A stretch of DNA of 64,000 nt from Bacillota bacterium. GTDB taxonomy: Bacteria; Bacillota; Clostridia; Lachnospirales; Lachnospiraceae. The stretch covers positions 62,001 to 126,000 of the forward strand of contig JAEZJV010000051.1 of assembly GCA_023415635.1 (NCBI GenBank), given 5' to 3'. The notes under the pieces were generated by a model. The model saw only the letters and a program-made list of their open reading frames with translations, had not been told where the DNA came from and did no database searches. Both the position numbers and the translations under genes were made by a program. Positions 1 to 9,349 of the stretch are shown piece after piece; the first letter of the stretch is position 1, and the number at the start of each line of letters is the position of its first letter.

Positions 1-1
1 T

Positions 2-343
2 ATTAAAACCATGCTCAACGTCGTATTACCGCAGGTACTTCGTAATATCCTGCCTGCCATCGGTAACGAATTCGTCATCAACATCAAGGATACCTCCGTG
101 CTGAACGTAATCTCCGTATCGGAATTATTCTTCCAGGCAAAATCTGTTGCGGGAAATAACTTCAGATACTTTGAGACCTTCACCGTTGCATGTATCATGT
201 ATCTGGTTATGACACTTACGGTTACAAGAATTCTTCGTATGATCGAGCGTAAAATGGAAGGACCGGAAAATTTTATTGTCATTCCAGGTAACCAGATGCA
301 GGTGGAACGCCCCGAAGATCATGTGAAGAAGCTTCGCGGTTAG
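2..343 (+). CDS. Amino acid ABC transporter permease, C-terminal part (cut by window edge)
   Basis: The reading frame is open from the left edge, so only the last ~114 codons are present. The visible protein carries the end of a binding-protein-dependent transport inner membrane component of the HisM/GlnP type: a hydrophobic helix near [18 protein letters not shown] (the EAA-like cytoplasmic loop region that contacts the ATPase), a last TM segment around [18 protein letters not shown], then a basic, charged tail. The gene ends 14 bases before the start chosen for the cognate ATPase, so both form one operon. Substrate is presumably a polar amino acid; the sequence does not say which. Confidence 0.85.
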   Translation: MKTMLNVVLPQVLRNILPAIGNEFVINIKDTSVLNVISVSELFFQAKSVAGNNFRYFETFTVACIMYLVMTLTVTRILRMIERKMEGPENFIVIPGNQMQVERPEDHVKKLRG

Positions 344-357
344 AAATGGAGGGTAGC

Positions 358-1098
358 ATGGATAGAGTAATAGATGTTCAACATTTGAAGAAATCCTTTG
401 GTCAGAATGAAATTCTGAAGGACATAGATTTCTCAGTAAATAAAGGAGAGGTAGTATGTGTCATCGGAGCCTCCGGTTCCGGTAAGTCAACGCTTCTTCG
501 CTGTATCAACCTGCTGGAGAAGCCAAACGATGGCGCGATCATATATAACGGTGAGAATATCCTGGACGATAAGCATGATGTCTATGCTTACCGTACCAAG
601 CTTGGGATGGTGTTTCAGCAGTTCAACCTGTTCAACAACCATAATGTGCTCAATAACTGTACGGTAGGACAGATTAAGGTACTGAAGCGATCCAGGGAAG
701 AGGCTGAGGCGATTGCTATGAAGTATCTTGCGGTCGTAGGCATGGATCAGTATGTCAATGCGAAGCCGAAACAGCTTTCCGGTGGACAGAAGCAGAGAGT
801 TGCTATCGCAAGAGCATTATCCATGGAACCCGATGTCCTTCTGTTCGATGAACCAACCTCAGCACTGGATCCTGAGATGGTAGGAGAAGTACTTGGGGTT
901 ATGAAGGAGCTTGCGAAAAGCGGACTGACGATGCTCGTTGTTACCCATGAGATGGGCTTTGCCAAGGAGGTCGCTAACCGTGTTGTATTCATGGATAAGG
1001 GAGTTATCGCCGAGGAAGGTACACCGGAACAGATCTTCAATAACCCAACCCAGGAAAGAACCAAGGAATTCTTGAAGCGAGTTCTGAAGGAGCAATAG
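358..1098 (+). CDS. Polar amino acid ABC transporter ATP-binding protein (GlnQ type)
   Basis: Cytoplasmic ATPase of 246 residues that powers the permease encoded just upstream. Walker A is GASGSGKST at residues 37-45, the ABC signature [14 protein letters not shown] lies near 139-152, and Walker B LLFDEP follows near 160-166, with the switch histidine in VVTHEM. The sequence and length are typical of the GlnQ/HisP subfamily. An ATG exists at 346, but GGAGGG at 348-353 sits just before the ATG at 358, so 358 is preferred. No binding protein is visible downstream; it is probably upstream of the window. Confidence 0.93.
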   Translation: MDRVIDVQHLKKSFGQNEILKDIDFSVNKGEVVCVIGASGSGKSTLLRCINLLEKPNDGAIIYNGENILDDKHDVYAYRTKLGMVFQQFNLFNNHNVLNNCTVGQIKVLKRSREEAEAIAMKYLAVVGMDQYVNAKPKQLSGGQKQRVAIARALSMEPDVLLFDEPTSALDPEMVGEVLGVMKELAKSGLTMLVVTHEMGFAKEVANRVVFMDKGVIAEEGTPEQIFNNPTQERTKEFLKRVLKEQ

Positions 1099-1698
1099 AG
1101 CATAGTACAACAGTAAACCAAGAATTAGTAATTAAGGAAATCAAGGAGATGACAGATGTACTGAATCAGATGTTGCAGCTGCAGGTGAGTTAATTTGGTA
1201 GATATTTCGCTGCATGATTTAATAGAGCATATAATTGCTTTATAAATTTATTAACATACTATGATAAAATATAATATAAGCTGATCATTAAACTAGAAAA
1301 ATTGAGGGCACATTGTGTCGATTGTTTCCTATTGCAGATAGTTATCCTACAGGTTTAGTCAACGAGGATAACTATCTTTTCTTATAGCTTAAATTCGGAT
1401 AATTATAAGTTGCATATGTAAGTACAGGAAAACCATATAAACATAGAAGGATAATGATAACATGGCAGTCAATAAATATCAATTTGTAAAGACGATATAT
1501 GAGTTAAATTTAGCAATATTGGTATAAATATACAAAAACTGTTAAAAAGACTGTTACATTTTTTGTAAAAGAAAAGATTTACAATAGATGATTTTTGCAT
1601 TATCATATAAATATCTTTCAAATCATTGACATTCTATTACTCAATTATTTTTCGTCAAATTTCCCTGTATCTTAATAAAATCTAAGGAGGTTTTTTGT
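1099..1698 (+). other. 600-base gene-free spacer between the ABC operon and the Tad-like locus
   Basis: Very AT-rich. It holds one clear intrinsic terminator (1336-1383) and a lone TATAAT at 1270-1275 without a convincing -35. A short open stretch after the ATPase gene (ATG at 1148, 14 codons, preceded by AAGGAG) could be a leader or a gene remnant, but is too short to judge. A TTGACA at 1626-1631 has no acceptable -10 at 16-18 bases. I could not fix the promoter of the downstream locus. Confidence 0.5.
1336..1383 (+). terminator. Intrinsic terminator, perfect 13-bp stem
   Basis: AGATAGTTATCCT (1336-1348) pairs perfectly with AGGATAACTATCT (1365-1377), followed by TTTCTT. It lies 240 bases past the ATPase gene, so it ends either a long 3' tail or a short separate transcript. 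Confidence 0.75.
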
Positions 1699-2538
1699 GT
1701 GAAAGTAGCATTCTGGAGTAATGCTAGTGAGCTTTGTTCGGTATCTCAAAATCTTGCAGCAATCAGCGTTGCTAGTGTCAATCGTTTTCCCTATTCAATC
1801 ATAGCAATGGAAAATCGTCTGCAAAGTCATAATTTAGGCAAAGCTTATCATAGTCGAGAGAAATATAATACTCACGATTCAGTCGGAACAAATTATTATG
1901 ATGGAAATGGGATAGAAGGTTTACTGAGAAAGATTTATCGTGGAGAATATCATCCGGATATTCTTAAAAGTTATCTTAATGAAATCATTCGTAAGCATCT
2001 CTATTATATTCCCCAGAGCAGAATAATACACAGCGAGATATTCGATTACGAATTCGATCACTGCATATATTCTCTATTTCAAATGACGAATCAGTGTGCT
2101 GATATATGCTTTATTGATACAGCCAGCAATAATAGCCTCAGCACAAAAATCATTCTGGAGGAAGCGGACCTTATTGTTATCAATTTATGTCAAAAGAAAA
2201 ATGTTCTGGAGGATTTTTTTCAAAATTTCGTCTCTTTAATTCCCAAAGCTGTATTTATTATCAGTAATTATGATCCAAAGGCTGTTAACAGTAGCCAAAT
2301 TCTTTTTCGAGAATATCATATTCCTCGTGAAAATATCATTGCCATTCCTTTTAATGAACTCTATCATATCGCTTATGAAAGTGGAAATGTACTCGATTTT
2401 ATCCACTGTAATTATTCTTGTAATATGGACAATCCCAATTATCCCTTCATACAATCAATTAAGAAAGCCACATATATCATTATAAGAAAATTGGAACAGA
2501 TAACAAGACAGAGGGTGTTTAATCCGTGTGGAAAATAA
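1699..2538 (+). CDS. TadZ/ParA-like protein with lost P-loop, first of the Tad-like locus
   Basis: 279 residues from a GTG start with AAGGAGG upstream at 1684-1690. It aligns by eye with the protein at 4427: both begin with an FWS motif in the place of strand 1 plus P-loop, both have a Walker-B-like strand (CFIDTASNN here, VFIDSNSSD there), then a matching VINL..(K/R)..VLE.FF block and an SNYD/GNYD block. This is the layout of MinD/ParA-family TadZ/CpaE proteins, which place pilus machines in the cell. The expected GKGGxGKT loop is replaced by SNASELCSVSQN with no lysine, so ATP hydrolysis is doubtful. Function by family analogy only. Confidence 0.6.
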   Translation: MKVAFWSNASELCSVSQNLAAISVASVNRFPYSIIAMENRLQSHNLGKAYHSREKYNTHDSVGTNYYDGNGIEGLLRKIYRGEYHPDILKSYLNEIIRKHLYYIPQSRIIHSEIFDYEFDHCIYSLFQMTNQCADICFIDTASNNSLSTKIILEEADLIVINLCQKKNVLEDFFQNFVSLIPKAVFIISNYDPKAVNSSQILFREYHIPRENIIAIPFNELYHIAYESGNVLDFIHCNYSCNMDNPNYPFIQSIKKATYIIIRKLEQITRQRVFNPCGK

Positions 2539-2768
2539 CAGCACTGCGTATCCTGTCAATTATAATATTGGGAATATCACTATTCGCATTCCTATTAAAA
2601 ATGTATGGATATATAGATGGTAGATATATAAGAATAAGAAAAAGAAGATCAGCCAGGAACAATAAATATACACATACACTAATCTGTATTGTCTATATTT
2701 TGTCTTTATTTGCTGCAGTAATTCTCTGCTTTTATATAATTGAACAAAGAATTGGAGGCACAATGTGA
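2526..2768 (+). CDS. Small two-TM membrane protein
   Basis: 80 residues, GTG start overlapping the end of the previous gene by 13 bases, with a GAGGGTG Shine-Dalgarno-like sequence just before. Two hydrophobic segments (about residues 8-25 and 50-72) flank a strongly basic loop (RYIRIRKRRSARNNK), so the loop should be cytoplasmic. The gene ends inside the start of the next one (ATGTGA), which points to translational coupling. No family recognised; its conserved position in a tightly packed operon is the main support for it being real. Confidence 0.55.
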   Translation: MWKITALRILSIIILGISLFAFLLKMYGYIDGRYIRIRKRRSARNNKYTHTLICIVYILSLFAAVILCFYIIEQRIGGTM

Positions 2769-3724
2769 AATTTCATAATAAGATAAAAAGAACTACAAAA
2801 CAATATATTATTGTGGCTTTGATCTGTGTTGTTGTAATTGGAGGAGCTGCTGGGATTACCTCCTGTCTTATAACAAATCAGATAAAGGAAGAGTATGATT
2901 CCTTATTAAAGAAGGCTAAAAGCAATATCGAAGCAAATCAGAGAAGTGTCTATGTAACATTGAGGGATATCAAAACAGGGGAAGAACTTACAGTGGATGT
3001 AATTGAAAAAAGAAGGGTGTTTTCATCTCAATTACAGGAAACCTATATTTCAGATAATGATATAGGAGCCCTTGCGATGATTGATATTCCGAAGGAAACC
3101 TATGTTATACATTCTATGGTTACTGAGAATTCAGTATCATCGGAACTTCGGGAAGCCGAATATCAGGTTATTTATCTTGGAAGTAATTCTATATTTGGTG
3201 ATACAGTTGATGTTAGAATTGCCTTTCCAAACGGAGAGGACTATATCGTACTTACAAAAAAGTTGATCAGGAATATTGCTGCTGATAATCTAACAATTAC
3301 TTTATGGCTAGCTGAGGAAGAAATTCTTAGAATGTCCAGTGCAATCGTAGATACCTATCTCTATACCGGAGCCAAAATCTATATAACTAAATATATTGAG
3401 CCGAATCTTCAGGAAGCTTCTTTTACAACCTATGAACCAAGTCTAGCTACTCTTCAAATCATTCAAAAAAATCCCAATATAATCGAAACTGCTACAAATG
3501 AACTTAGTAAAGAAGTGCGAAAGGCATTAGAAAATCGCCAAGCAGGCAGCATGAATACCGATGTCAGGAGCATTGAGTGGGAGCTGAGCCCAAATAAATC
3601 AGAGGTAACAGACAATATATCAGAAGCGAAGCAGGTTACAGAAACAAAACAAGACAATGGCTATAATGAATCCTACCTGGACGAAGCAAGAGAAAAGGAA
3701 GCTGAACTGGATTATGGTCCATGA
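2765..3724 (+). CDS. CpaB/RcpC-like pilus assembly protein with SAF-type domain
   Basis: 319 residues. GGAGG lies 6 bases before the GTG start, which overlaps the upstream stop. An N-terminal TM helix (residues ~14-36) is followed by a domain with VYVTLRDIKTGEELTVDVIEKRR and a later PKETYVIHSMVTEN stretch, the pattern of SAF domains in CpaB/RcpC, where 'ipaGt.lt.d.v' repeats occur. CpaB proteins sit outside the membrane and stabilise the Tad pilus secretin or cell-wall passage. The C-terminal 60 residues are charged and low complexity. The neighbours (TadZ-like and TadA-like) support this. Assignment from pattern, not from a search. Confidence 0.6.
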   Translation: MKFHNKIKRTTKQYIIVALICVVVIGGAAGITSCLITNQIKEEYDSLLKKAKSNIEANQRSVYVTLRDIKTGEELTVDVIEKRRVFSSQLQETYISDNDIGALAMIDIPKETYVIHSMVTENSVSSELREAEYQVIYLGSNSIFGDTVDVRIAFPNGEDYIVLTKKLIRNIAADNLTITLWLAEEEILRMSSAIVDTYLYTGAKIYITKYIEPNLQEASFTTYEPSLATLQIIQKNPNIIETATNELSKEVRKALENRQAGSMNTDVRSIEWELSPNKSEVTDNISEAKQVTETKQDNGYNESYLDEAREKEAELDYGP

Positions 3725-3757
3725 AGATAGAAGCTTACGAAATATATCGGAGGAAAT

Positions 3758-4420
3758 ATGATGATTTGTATTGGATTTGCTGGGTGTGAAGCTTTTGACA
3801 TAATACTCTATATGGGACGAACATTAGCGAAACTAAATTATCCCATTCTGATTATTGACATTTCAGACTCAGGGGCATTAGGGAAAGCTATCAATCATGG
3901 GATGGGTTTGGATAGTAGGCAGGATATAGTCAATTACCGTAATATCAACTACTTGCGAAGAATTCCTAAGGAAGATGAACTTTTATTATTTCAGGAAGGA
4001 ATTATACTGGTTGACTATGGATTTCATTCATCTGAGGAACTTCCTTTAACCTGTAATGTTTTAAATATTGTATTAAATACTTATCCTCATATTATTGATA
4101 AAATCAATACATTAATGTCCTCTTCAAACTGGAAAGCAGATATACGTCAGCTTTTACATAGAGATATTATATCGCCTGATGATATCGATCGGGTTATATC
4201 TAAAATTGAGTTTGAGTGTGATAATATGCAAAATTATCTTTATCTTGACTTAGATGATTATTTCTGTTCTGTTAATTGTCAGGTAAAACAATCTTTGAAA
4301 TTCATAAGACTATCCTCGGGTATGAAGAAATATATCATCAGTCAAGTCCATGATATAATCCCGCAAATAAAATTGAATAAGATTAAAAATGCATTTGTTT
4401 CAGCAGGAAAGGGGAGATAA
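3758..4420 (+). CDS. Small ParA-like protein with degenerate nucleotide site
   Basis: 220 residues, preceded by CGGAGGAAAT. The start ICIGFAGCEAFDIILYMGR is shaped like the first strand, P-loop and helix of a MinD/ParA fold, and LNYPILIIDIS matches the second strand that usually carries the signature Asp. The loop GFAGCEAFD has no GKT/GKS. A further strand GIILVDYGFH resembles Walker B. It lies between the CpaB-like gene and the second TadZ-like gene. I infer a non-hydrolysing scaffold or regulator; no known named family is claimed. Confidence 0.5.
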   Translation: MMICIGFAGCEAFDIILYMGRTLAKLNYPILIIDISDSGALGKAINHGMGLDSRQDIVNYRNINYLRRIPKEDELLLFQEGIILVDYGFHSSEELPLTCNVLNIVLNTYPHIIDKINTLMSSSNWKADIRQLLHRDIISPDDIDRVISKIEFECDNMQNYLYLDLDDYFCSVNCQVKQSLKFIRLSSGMKKYIISQVHDIIPQIKLNKIKNAFVSAGKGR

Positions 4421-4426
4421 TTGGAA

Positions 4427-5326
4427 ATGAGTAAAATATTGTTTTGGTCTCCTTATCATGGACAAGGACAGACCAGCAATCTATATGTTATAGCACTGGT
4501 TTTTGCTATACTTTATAAAAAGCGGGTATTACTATTGCAGACTCATTTTAAAAATAATAACCTTGAGAGTCCTCTTGTTGGATGCAATGTAGATAAATGT
4601 ACTGATAAAATTGAGCTTTTTGATGACATCGGTATTGATATGGCTACAACTTATAGTAACATGAACAGACTCAGCAAAAAAACACTAGAAAATTGTTGCC
4701 TTACATTTTTGGATTCCTTAATTCTCATGATGCCTGGAACAAAAAATAAAAGTAAGGAAACCTTTGACAGGGATATCGGAGGATCAGTAAACCGGATGAT
4801 CAAGACTGCAGAGGATTGCGTGGATTTCGTTTTTATTGATTCAAATAGCAGCGATGATGAATTATCTATACACCTTATGCAGACTGCTGAGATGATCGTT
4901 GTTAATTTAACCCAGCACAGATATGTTCTCGAGAAATTCTTTTTGGAATATGGAAGACAATTTATTAATAATGACAGGGTTTTCTATTTGTTTGGCAACT
5001 ATGATGTTAATTCAAGCTATAATATTTATAATTGCCAAAGAAAATACAGCCAATATATAAAGCCGGGAAATTCAGCCATGATCCCTTATTGCACGAAGTA
5101 CATGGATGCTCAGAACGAAAGTAATGTCCTTCGATTTTTGCAGGAGGGGTTATTACAAAAAAGGAGTAAGCCTATCGCTTCTTTTGTTCTAAGATATTTT
5201 TATGATATAAAGTATAGGAAATATACCGAGGATGAGACTGACTGTTTTTTCCGGGGAGCTCTTCTAGGTGCGGAAAAAATTTCACGGTTCTTACATATAT
5301 CAATAAATCGGGACTTCAGGAGGTAG
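4427..5326 (+). CDS. TadZ/CpaE-like ATPase homologue
   Basis: 299 residues. A TTG at 4421 is in frame, but AGGGGAG at 4410-4416 is better spaced for the ATG at 4427. The N-terminus ILFWSPYHGQGQTSN keeps the glycines and the TS of a deviant Walker A motif (GxGQTS) yet lacks both lysines of canonical GKGGxGKT. KKRVLLLQTHF matches the strand that follows, and VFIDSNSSDDELS is a Walker-B-like strand. It is a paralogue of the product at 1699 and precedes the TadA-like ATPase by 4 bases, the usual cpaE-cpaF order in Tad loci. Confidence 0.65.
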   Translation: MSKILFWSPYHGQGQTSNLYVIALVFAILYKKRVLLLQTHFKNNNLESPLVGCNVDKCTDKIELFDDIGIDMATTYSNMNRLSKKTLENCCLTFLDSLILMMPGTKNKSKETFDRDIGGSVNRMIKTAEDCVDFVFIDSNSSDDELSIHLMQTAEMIVVNLTQHRYVLEKFFLEYGRQFINNDRVFYLFGNYDVNSSYNIYNCQRKYSQYIKPGNSAMIPYCTKYMDAQNESNVLRFLQEGLLQKRSKPIASFVLRYFYDIKYRKYTEDETDCFFRGALLGAEKISRFLHISINRDFRR

Positions 5327-5330
5327 AGTT

Positions 5331-7220
5331 ATGGGTACAGGTGAATGGATTTTATGTTGTGCCCTTGTACTAGCGTTAGCTTTGTTTCTCTATTATATCT
5401 TTAAAGAAAACACGGATGAGGATGACACTATCGTTAACAATCATTCCATCCAGTATTATTGTACCGAGATCAAGAAGATTATGAATGGTATCATTAATAT
5501 GGACATCGAAGCATTACGCTTAAATAAGAAAGATTTGGATAGCCGCAGGGAACTAAAAAGGTCACTTGGTGATGCTATCAGAAAATGTGCCCAAGGTAAT
5601 ATTTGTGAAAAAACCATAGTAACAACAAAAATAAAGAGTTCCCTTATGGGTGTTCTTAAAATAAATGAAGATCTGATTAATGAGGCAATTCCGTTTGAAA
5701 GACCGGAACTTTTAACATCAACAGATATGTTTGAAATTATAATGTATCTACAAAAGAAGCATGGAAACTATAATATGTTTCAGGAGATATGCCGTCATAC
5801 TGATTTGGATCGACTGAAGACAGATACCAGAGGTTGTTATTATGATATTACAGATGAGGATATACAGAAAGCATTTCAAAGACTAAATCAATTATTAAGT
5901 TATGATGATAAATTAAATATCCTTACTCAAAGGATTTATGAGGAAACATATGGATTGTCAGTTGTTGATTTGCTAATTATGGAAGATACTTCAATTGATT
6001 GTATATCTGGTGGAATTTCGGGTATCACTACAGATGAATATATCTACAGAGAAGAAGATAGCTTTGCAGATTTCAACAGACGAACCAAGACCTATGAAAG
6101 CGTATATATAGTTTTTTCAGGAAAAACGATACATATGAAATTCTTATCCTTTGGATCCAATGCCGGAATTGTTAGAGTATGTAAAAATCTTACCGAGCAT
6201 GGAAGAATGGGACATTTTACGTCTTCTGAAGGAGGAATTAAGACCCATTTATCCGACGGTAGTAGGGTTACGGTATTTAGGCCAAACAATGCATCTCAAT
6301 GGGCTTTTTTTGTAAGGAAATTTGGAAGCACCTCTAAATATGAGCTAAAGGATCTGATTATAGACAAGGGTTGTGAATATCCGCTAAGTATAATCAAATG
6401 GGCTATAAAGGGTTGTGCAAATATAGTGTTTTCAGGTGATCAAAATTCCGGTAAAACAACGAATATGAGAGCGGCAGTAAGAGAAATTGACAGAAGACAG
6501 CAGATTAGAACAATTGAAGCAGATTTTGAGTTATACCTGAACGATTCCTATACTGATATGAATATATTAGGAACGAGACCAAGTTCAGGATTGCCTTTTT
6601 CTAAATTGATAGAGTTGTTGAAGGCTTCTGAGGCTCATACAATACTATTTGGAGAAACTGCCAGCCTGGAGCATGCAAAATACTTAATTGATCTTCTTCT
6701 GGCTGGAACTAAGCGTATTATTACTACAGGACATTGGCCTACCTCAGATGAGTTGATATCCTATTTCATACTGGCACAAGGCGGATACGGAAATACAGGG
6801 ACTGAGGATATTGAACGTATGGTTGTACGTCTTATCAATCTGGACGTGCATCATGTGAAGGATAACGATGGTCATAGATATATAGATCGAATTACAGAAA
6901 TTATTCCATTTGACCGCGAAAGGAAGGAGGCAGCTATAGGGACTGGGATCGAGGGTAAGCTGGATAAAATATCGGGCTCCTTAGAACAGATGACACGAAG
7001 TAAATCCTATTATACAAGGGACATCGTGGTATATAAGGCTGGAGAATATCATATGATGAACCCGATAAGTAAAGAACTCTCAGACATTATAATTAAAAAT
7101 CTATCTTCTGAAGAAATAAGCTCGTTTCTAGAGTTTAATCATTTCGCTAAGGAGGTGTCGAGACGGCATGGTGATTATTGCTTTCCAAAGCCTCTTTACC
7201 AGAATAAACTCCATGGATAA
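5331..7220 (+). CDS. TadA/CpaF-like secretion ATPase, divergent, membrane-anchored
   Basis: 629 residues with AGGAGG upstream. This is the motor of the locus. After an N-terminal TM helix (residues ~6-24, unusual because TadA is normally soluble) comes a helical region and then the GspE/PilB-type core: Walker A SGDQNSGKTTN at ~368-378, an Asp-box-like IRTIEADFELYL, Walker B ILFGETASLEH and a His-box ITTGHWPTSDE. The order is right for CpaF. Usual length is 400-480, so about 150 residues are extra at the front. Its 3' end overlaps the membrane fusion gene by 53 bases. Confidence 0.8.
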   Translation: MGTGEWILCCALVLALALFLYYIFKENTDEDDTIVNNHSIQYYCTEIKKIMNGIINMDIEALRLNKKDLDSRRELKRSLGDAIRKCAQGNICEKTIVTTKIKSSLMGVLKINEDLINEAIPFERPELLTSTDMFEIIMYLQKKHGNYNMFQEICRHTDLDRLKTDTRGCYYDITDEDIQKAFQRLNQLLSYDDKLNILTQRIYEETYGLSVVDLLIMEDTSIDCISGGISGITTDEYIYREEDSFADFNRRTKTYESVYIVFSGKTIHMKFLSFGSNAGIVRVCKNLTEHGRMGHFTSSEGGIKTHLSDGSRVTVFRPNNASQWAFFVRKFGSTSKYELKDLIIDKGCEYPLSIIKWAIKGCANIVFSGDQNSGKTTNMRAAVREIDRRQQIRTIEADFELYLNDSYTDMNILGTRPSSGLPFSKLIELLKASEAHTILFGETASLEHAKYLIDLLLAGTKRIITTGHWPTSDELISYFILAQGGYGNTGTEDIERMVVRLINLDVHHVKDNDGHRYIDRITEIIPFDRERKEAAIGTGIEGKLDKISGSLEQMTRSKSYYTRDIVVYKAGEYHMMNPISKELSDIIIKNLSSEEISSFLEFNHFAKEVSRRHGDYCFPKPLYQNKLHG

Positions 7221-9246
7221 AGGGGCTAAAATCATTCTCTTATTAATAATAGTAATATACCTGTTTACTATAGCAGGGTTGATTTTGAGAGAAAGAACCC
7301 GGCGCATATTATGGAAAAGCACACTCGGCTATGAAGGGAGGGATAAGCTTTCCTCCTACTTATTCACCTCCGTATACAGAATTTTTAAAACTATCCCCTT
7401 TACACGAAGCTACATAGAGAAGCTATCCTATCAAATTCGTTTGATTTGCCCCTGTGATAGTAAGGTAATTGCAAAAACCACAGTAGAAGCATGTCTGATA
7501 TCTATTTTTCTTAGCCTGATTGCTTTGGTTCTGATCTTTCTTATTAATCCCCAGCTTATCAATTTGATTACTGCATTATTTGGAATCGTCATTCTAAATA
7601 AAGAAATTGTAGGAAGAATAGCAAATCATTATGAGATTAATCTTGATCAGGAAATCCAGTTTTTAATCGAAAATGAAATACATAATTATTATGATAAGCA
7701 TAGGGTAGATGATGCGCTGTATCATTCTATGGATTATTTAGGCCCTAATATGAAAGCTGTAGCTGAACAGATATACAGATTACTGCTTTCCGATGATAAA
7801 GAGGCTGCCTTAACAGAATATTATGATAATATACCAAACAAGTACCTGCGAGAATTTGTCAGCCTCTGCGTTGGAGTAGCCGATCGAGGTGATCAGCTCA
7901 TTGAAGGCAAATATCTTTTTGTTAAAAATCTTGAAAATTTATATGAACAGCTGGAGATAGAGATAGATAAGCTTCAAAGGTTAAGAATGGAATTTGCAGG
8001 TGTGATGGTAATCGTGATACTCCCTATATTCAGTATAAATATTGTGAAATGGTTTTGTATCAGCATCAAAATTGATATGGAAGCTTTTTATTATGGTAAG
8101 GCAGGTTTTTTGATTGATCTGGCATTACTGACCATTACTTCAGTAATCTATACTGTGATGCATAAAAGCTCAGAATACCGAAGCTATCGTCCATCCGGAT
8201 ATAGATGGCTGTATGTGCTTGACAGAATACCTTTGATTAGGCGAGCGATGAATAATTACTGTGAAAAGAATGCTTCGAAGCTAGAAGGTCTTAAACGTAG
8301 ATTAAAGAATAATGGATATATCATTGGAGCAAGACATTACATTCTAAGGAGCTTTTTGGTTGCCGGAGGTGTTTTTATAATATGTTTAAGTATTTCAATT
8401 TATCTGAATTGGACAGGAAGAGAAAAACTGTTAATTGTAGAAGATTCATTGATTCCTACACTTACCACTGCGGCTAGGGAAAATCAATATGTCAATATGA
8501 AAGAAATTATTGAGACGTATATAAAAAGAATTATTTTACAAAAGGATATTAGAACATCCATAACAAAGGAGGAACTGCTAAACCAGCTGAAGAGGGAGGA
8601 ACTGTTTTCTAATAACCTAATCAATATAGCTTTAGCGGAAGAGATTATACAAAGAGTAACCAGGTATAAAAACCTTCGTTTGGGATTTTGGGATTTACTT
8701 TTTAGTATTCTGATAAGTTTTGTAGCGTTCTTAACCCCTGATTATTTATTGAAATACAGTTCAAGAGTAACCAAGGATGCGATGGAAGATGAAGTAAATC
8801 AATTTAATGCATTAATCAGTATGCTGCTGTATGACAAAAGCATGACGGTAAAGCAAATACTCATAGAAATGGAGTCCTATGCAATTGTATTTAAGCGATC
8901 TATGAAGACCTGTATTAATGATTATGGATCGGGAGATATCAATGCACTCCAACAGTTAAAAGAAGAGGAACCATACCCACCGCTCAATCGAATTATTGAT
9001 AACCTGATACGGTGTGATGAAATACCCATGCAGGAAGCTTTTCATGAGATCAATATGGAGAGGGCGGGCTACCTCTCAAAGCGGAGGCTAGCAAATGAAA
9101 AATCGATAAAACGCAGAGCAAATAGAGCATATCTACTGGCTGCGGTTCCACTTTTGCTGCTTTTTGCATATGGAATAATTCCAACTTTAATTTCTTCAAT
9201 GAATGAAATAACCTCAGCCTTAGATATGCTCGGTACTGTATGGTAA
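7168..9246 (+). CDS. TadB-TadC-like fusion, type II secretion F-domain membrane platform
   Basis: 692 residues. AAGGAGG at 7149-7155 lies 12 bases before the ATG, inside the ATPase gene, so the two are translationally coupled. Two halves are visible. Each has paired TM helices around a cytoplasmic helical stretch, as in T2SSF proteins: half one near residues 20-310 (TM at ~20-37, ~104-145, ~270-290), half two near 385-690 (TM ~390-410, ~510-530, ~655-675). In normal Tad loci this is two genes, tadB and tadC, so this looks like a fusion. It would form the inner-membrane rotor or platform under the ATPase. Confidence 0.72.
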   Translation: MVIIAFQSLFTRINSMDKGAKIILLLIIVIYLFTIAGLILRERTRRILWKSTLGYEGRDKLSSYLFTSVYRIFKTIPFTRSYIEKLSYQIRLICPCDSKVIAKTTVEACLISIFLSLIALVLIFLINPQLINLITALFGIVILNKEIVGRIANHYEINLDQEIQFLIENEIHNYYDKHRVDDALYHSMDYLGPNMKAVAEQIYRLLLSDDKEAALTEYYDNIPNKYLREFVSLCVGVADRGDQLIEGKYLFVKNLENLYEQLEIEIDKLQRLRMEFAGVMVIVILPIFSINIVKWFCISIKIDMEAFYYGKAGFLIDLALLTITSVIYTVMHKSSEYRSYRPSGYRWLYVLDRIPLIRRAMNNYCEKNASKLEGLKRRLKNNGYIIGARHYILRSFLVAGGVFIICLSISIYLNWTGREKLLIVEDSLIPTLTTAARENQYVNMKEIIETYIKRIILQKDIRTSITKEELLNQLKREELFSNNLINIALAEEIIQRVTRYKNLRLGFWDLLFSILISFVAFLTPDYLLKYSSRVTKDAMEDEVNQFNALISMLLYDKSMTVKQILIEMESYAIVFKRSMKTCINDYGSGDINALQQLKEEEPYPPLNRIIDNLIRCDEIPMQEAFHEINMERAGYLSKRRLANEKSIKRRANRAYLLAAVPLLLLFAYGIIPTLISSMNEITSALDMLGTVW

Positions 9247-9349
9247 TATTTTATTATTAAATATAGATTATCCTTCGTAATAAACATGCAAATTCCTTAG
9301 TAATAAAGGAGGAAGATTATTCTAAGAAAACATCAATGAGGAGGAATTT

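Noticed and set aside
1626..1654. TTGACA as promoter of the surface locus
   Set aside because: At 16-18 bases downstream only TTTTCG-like sequence is found, no acceptable -10.
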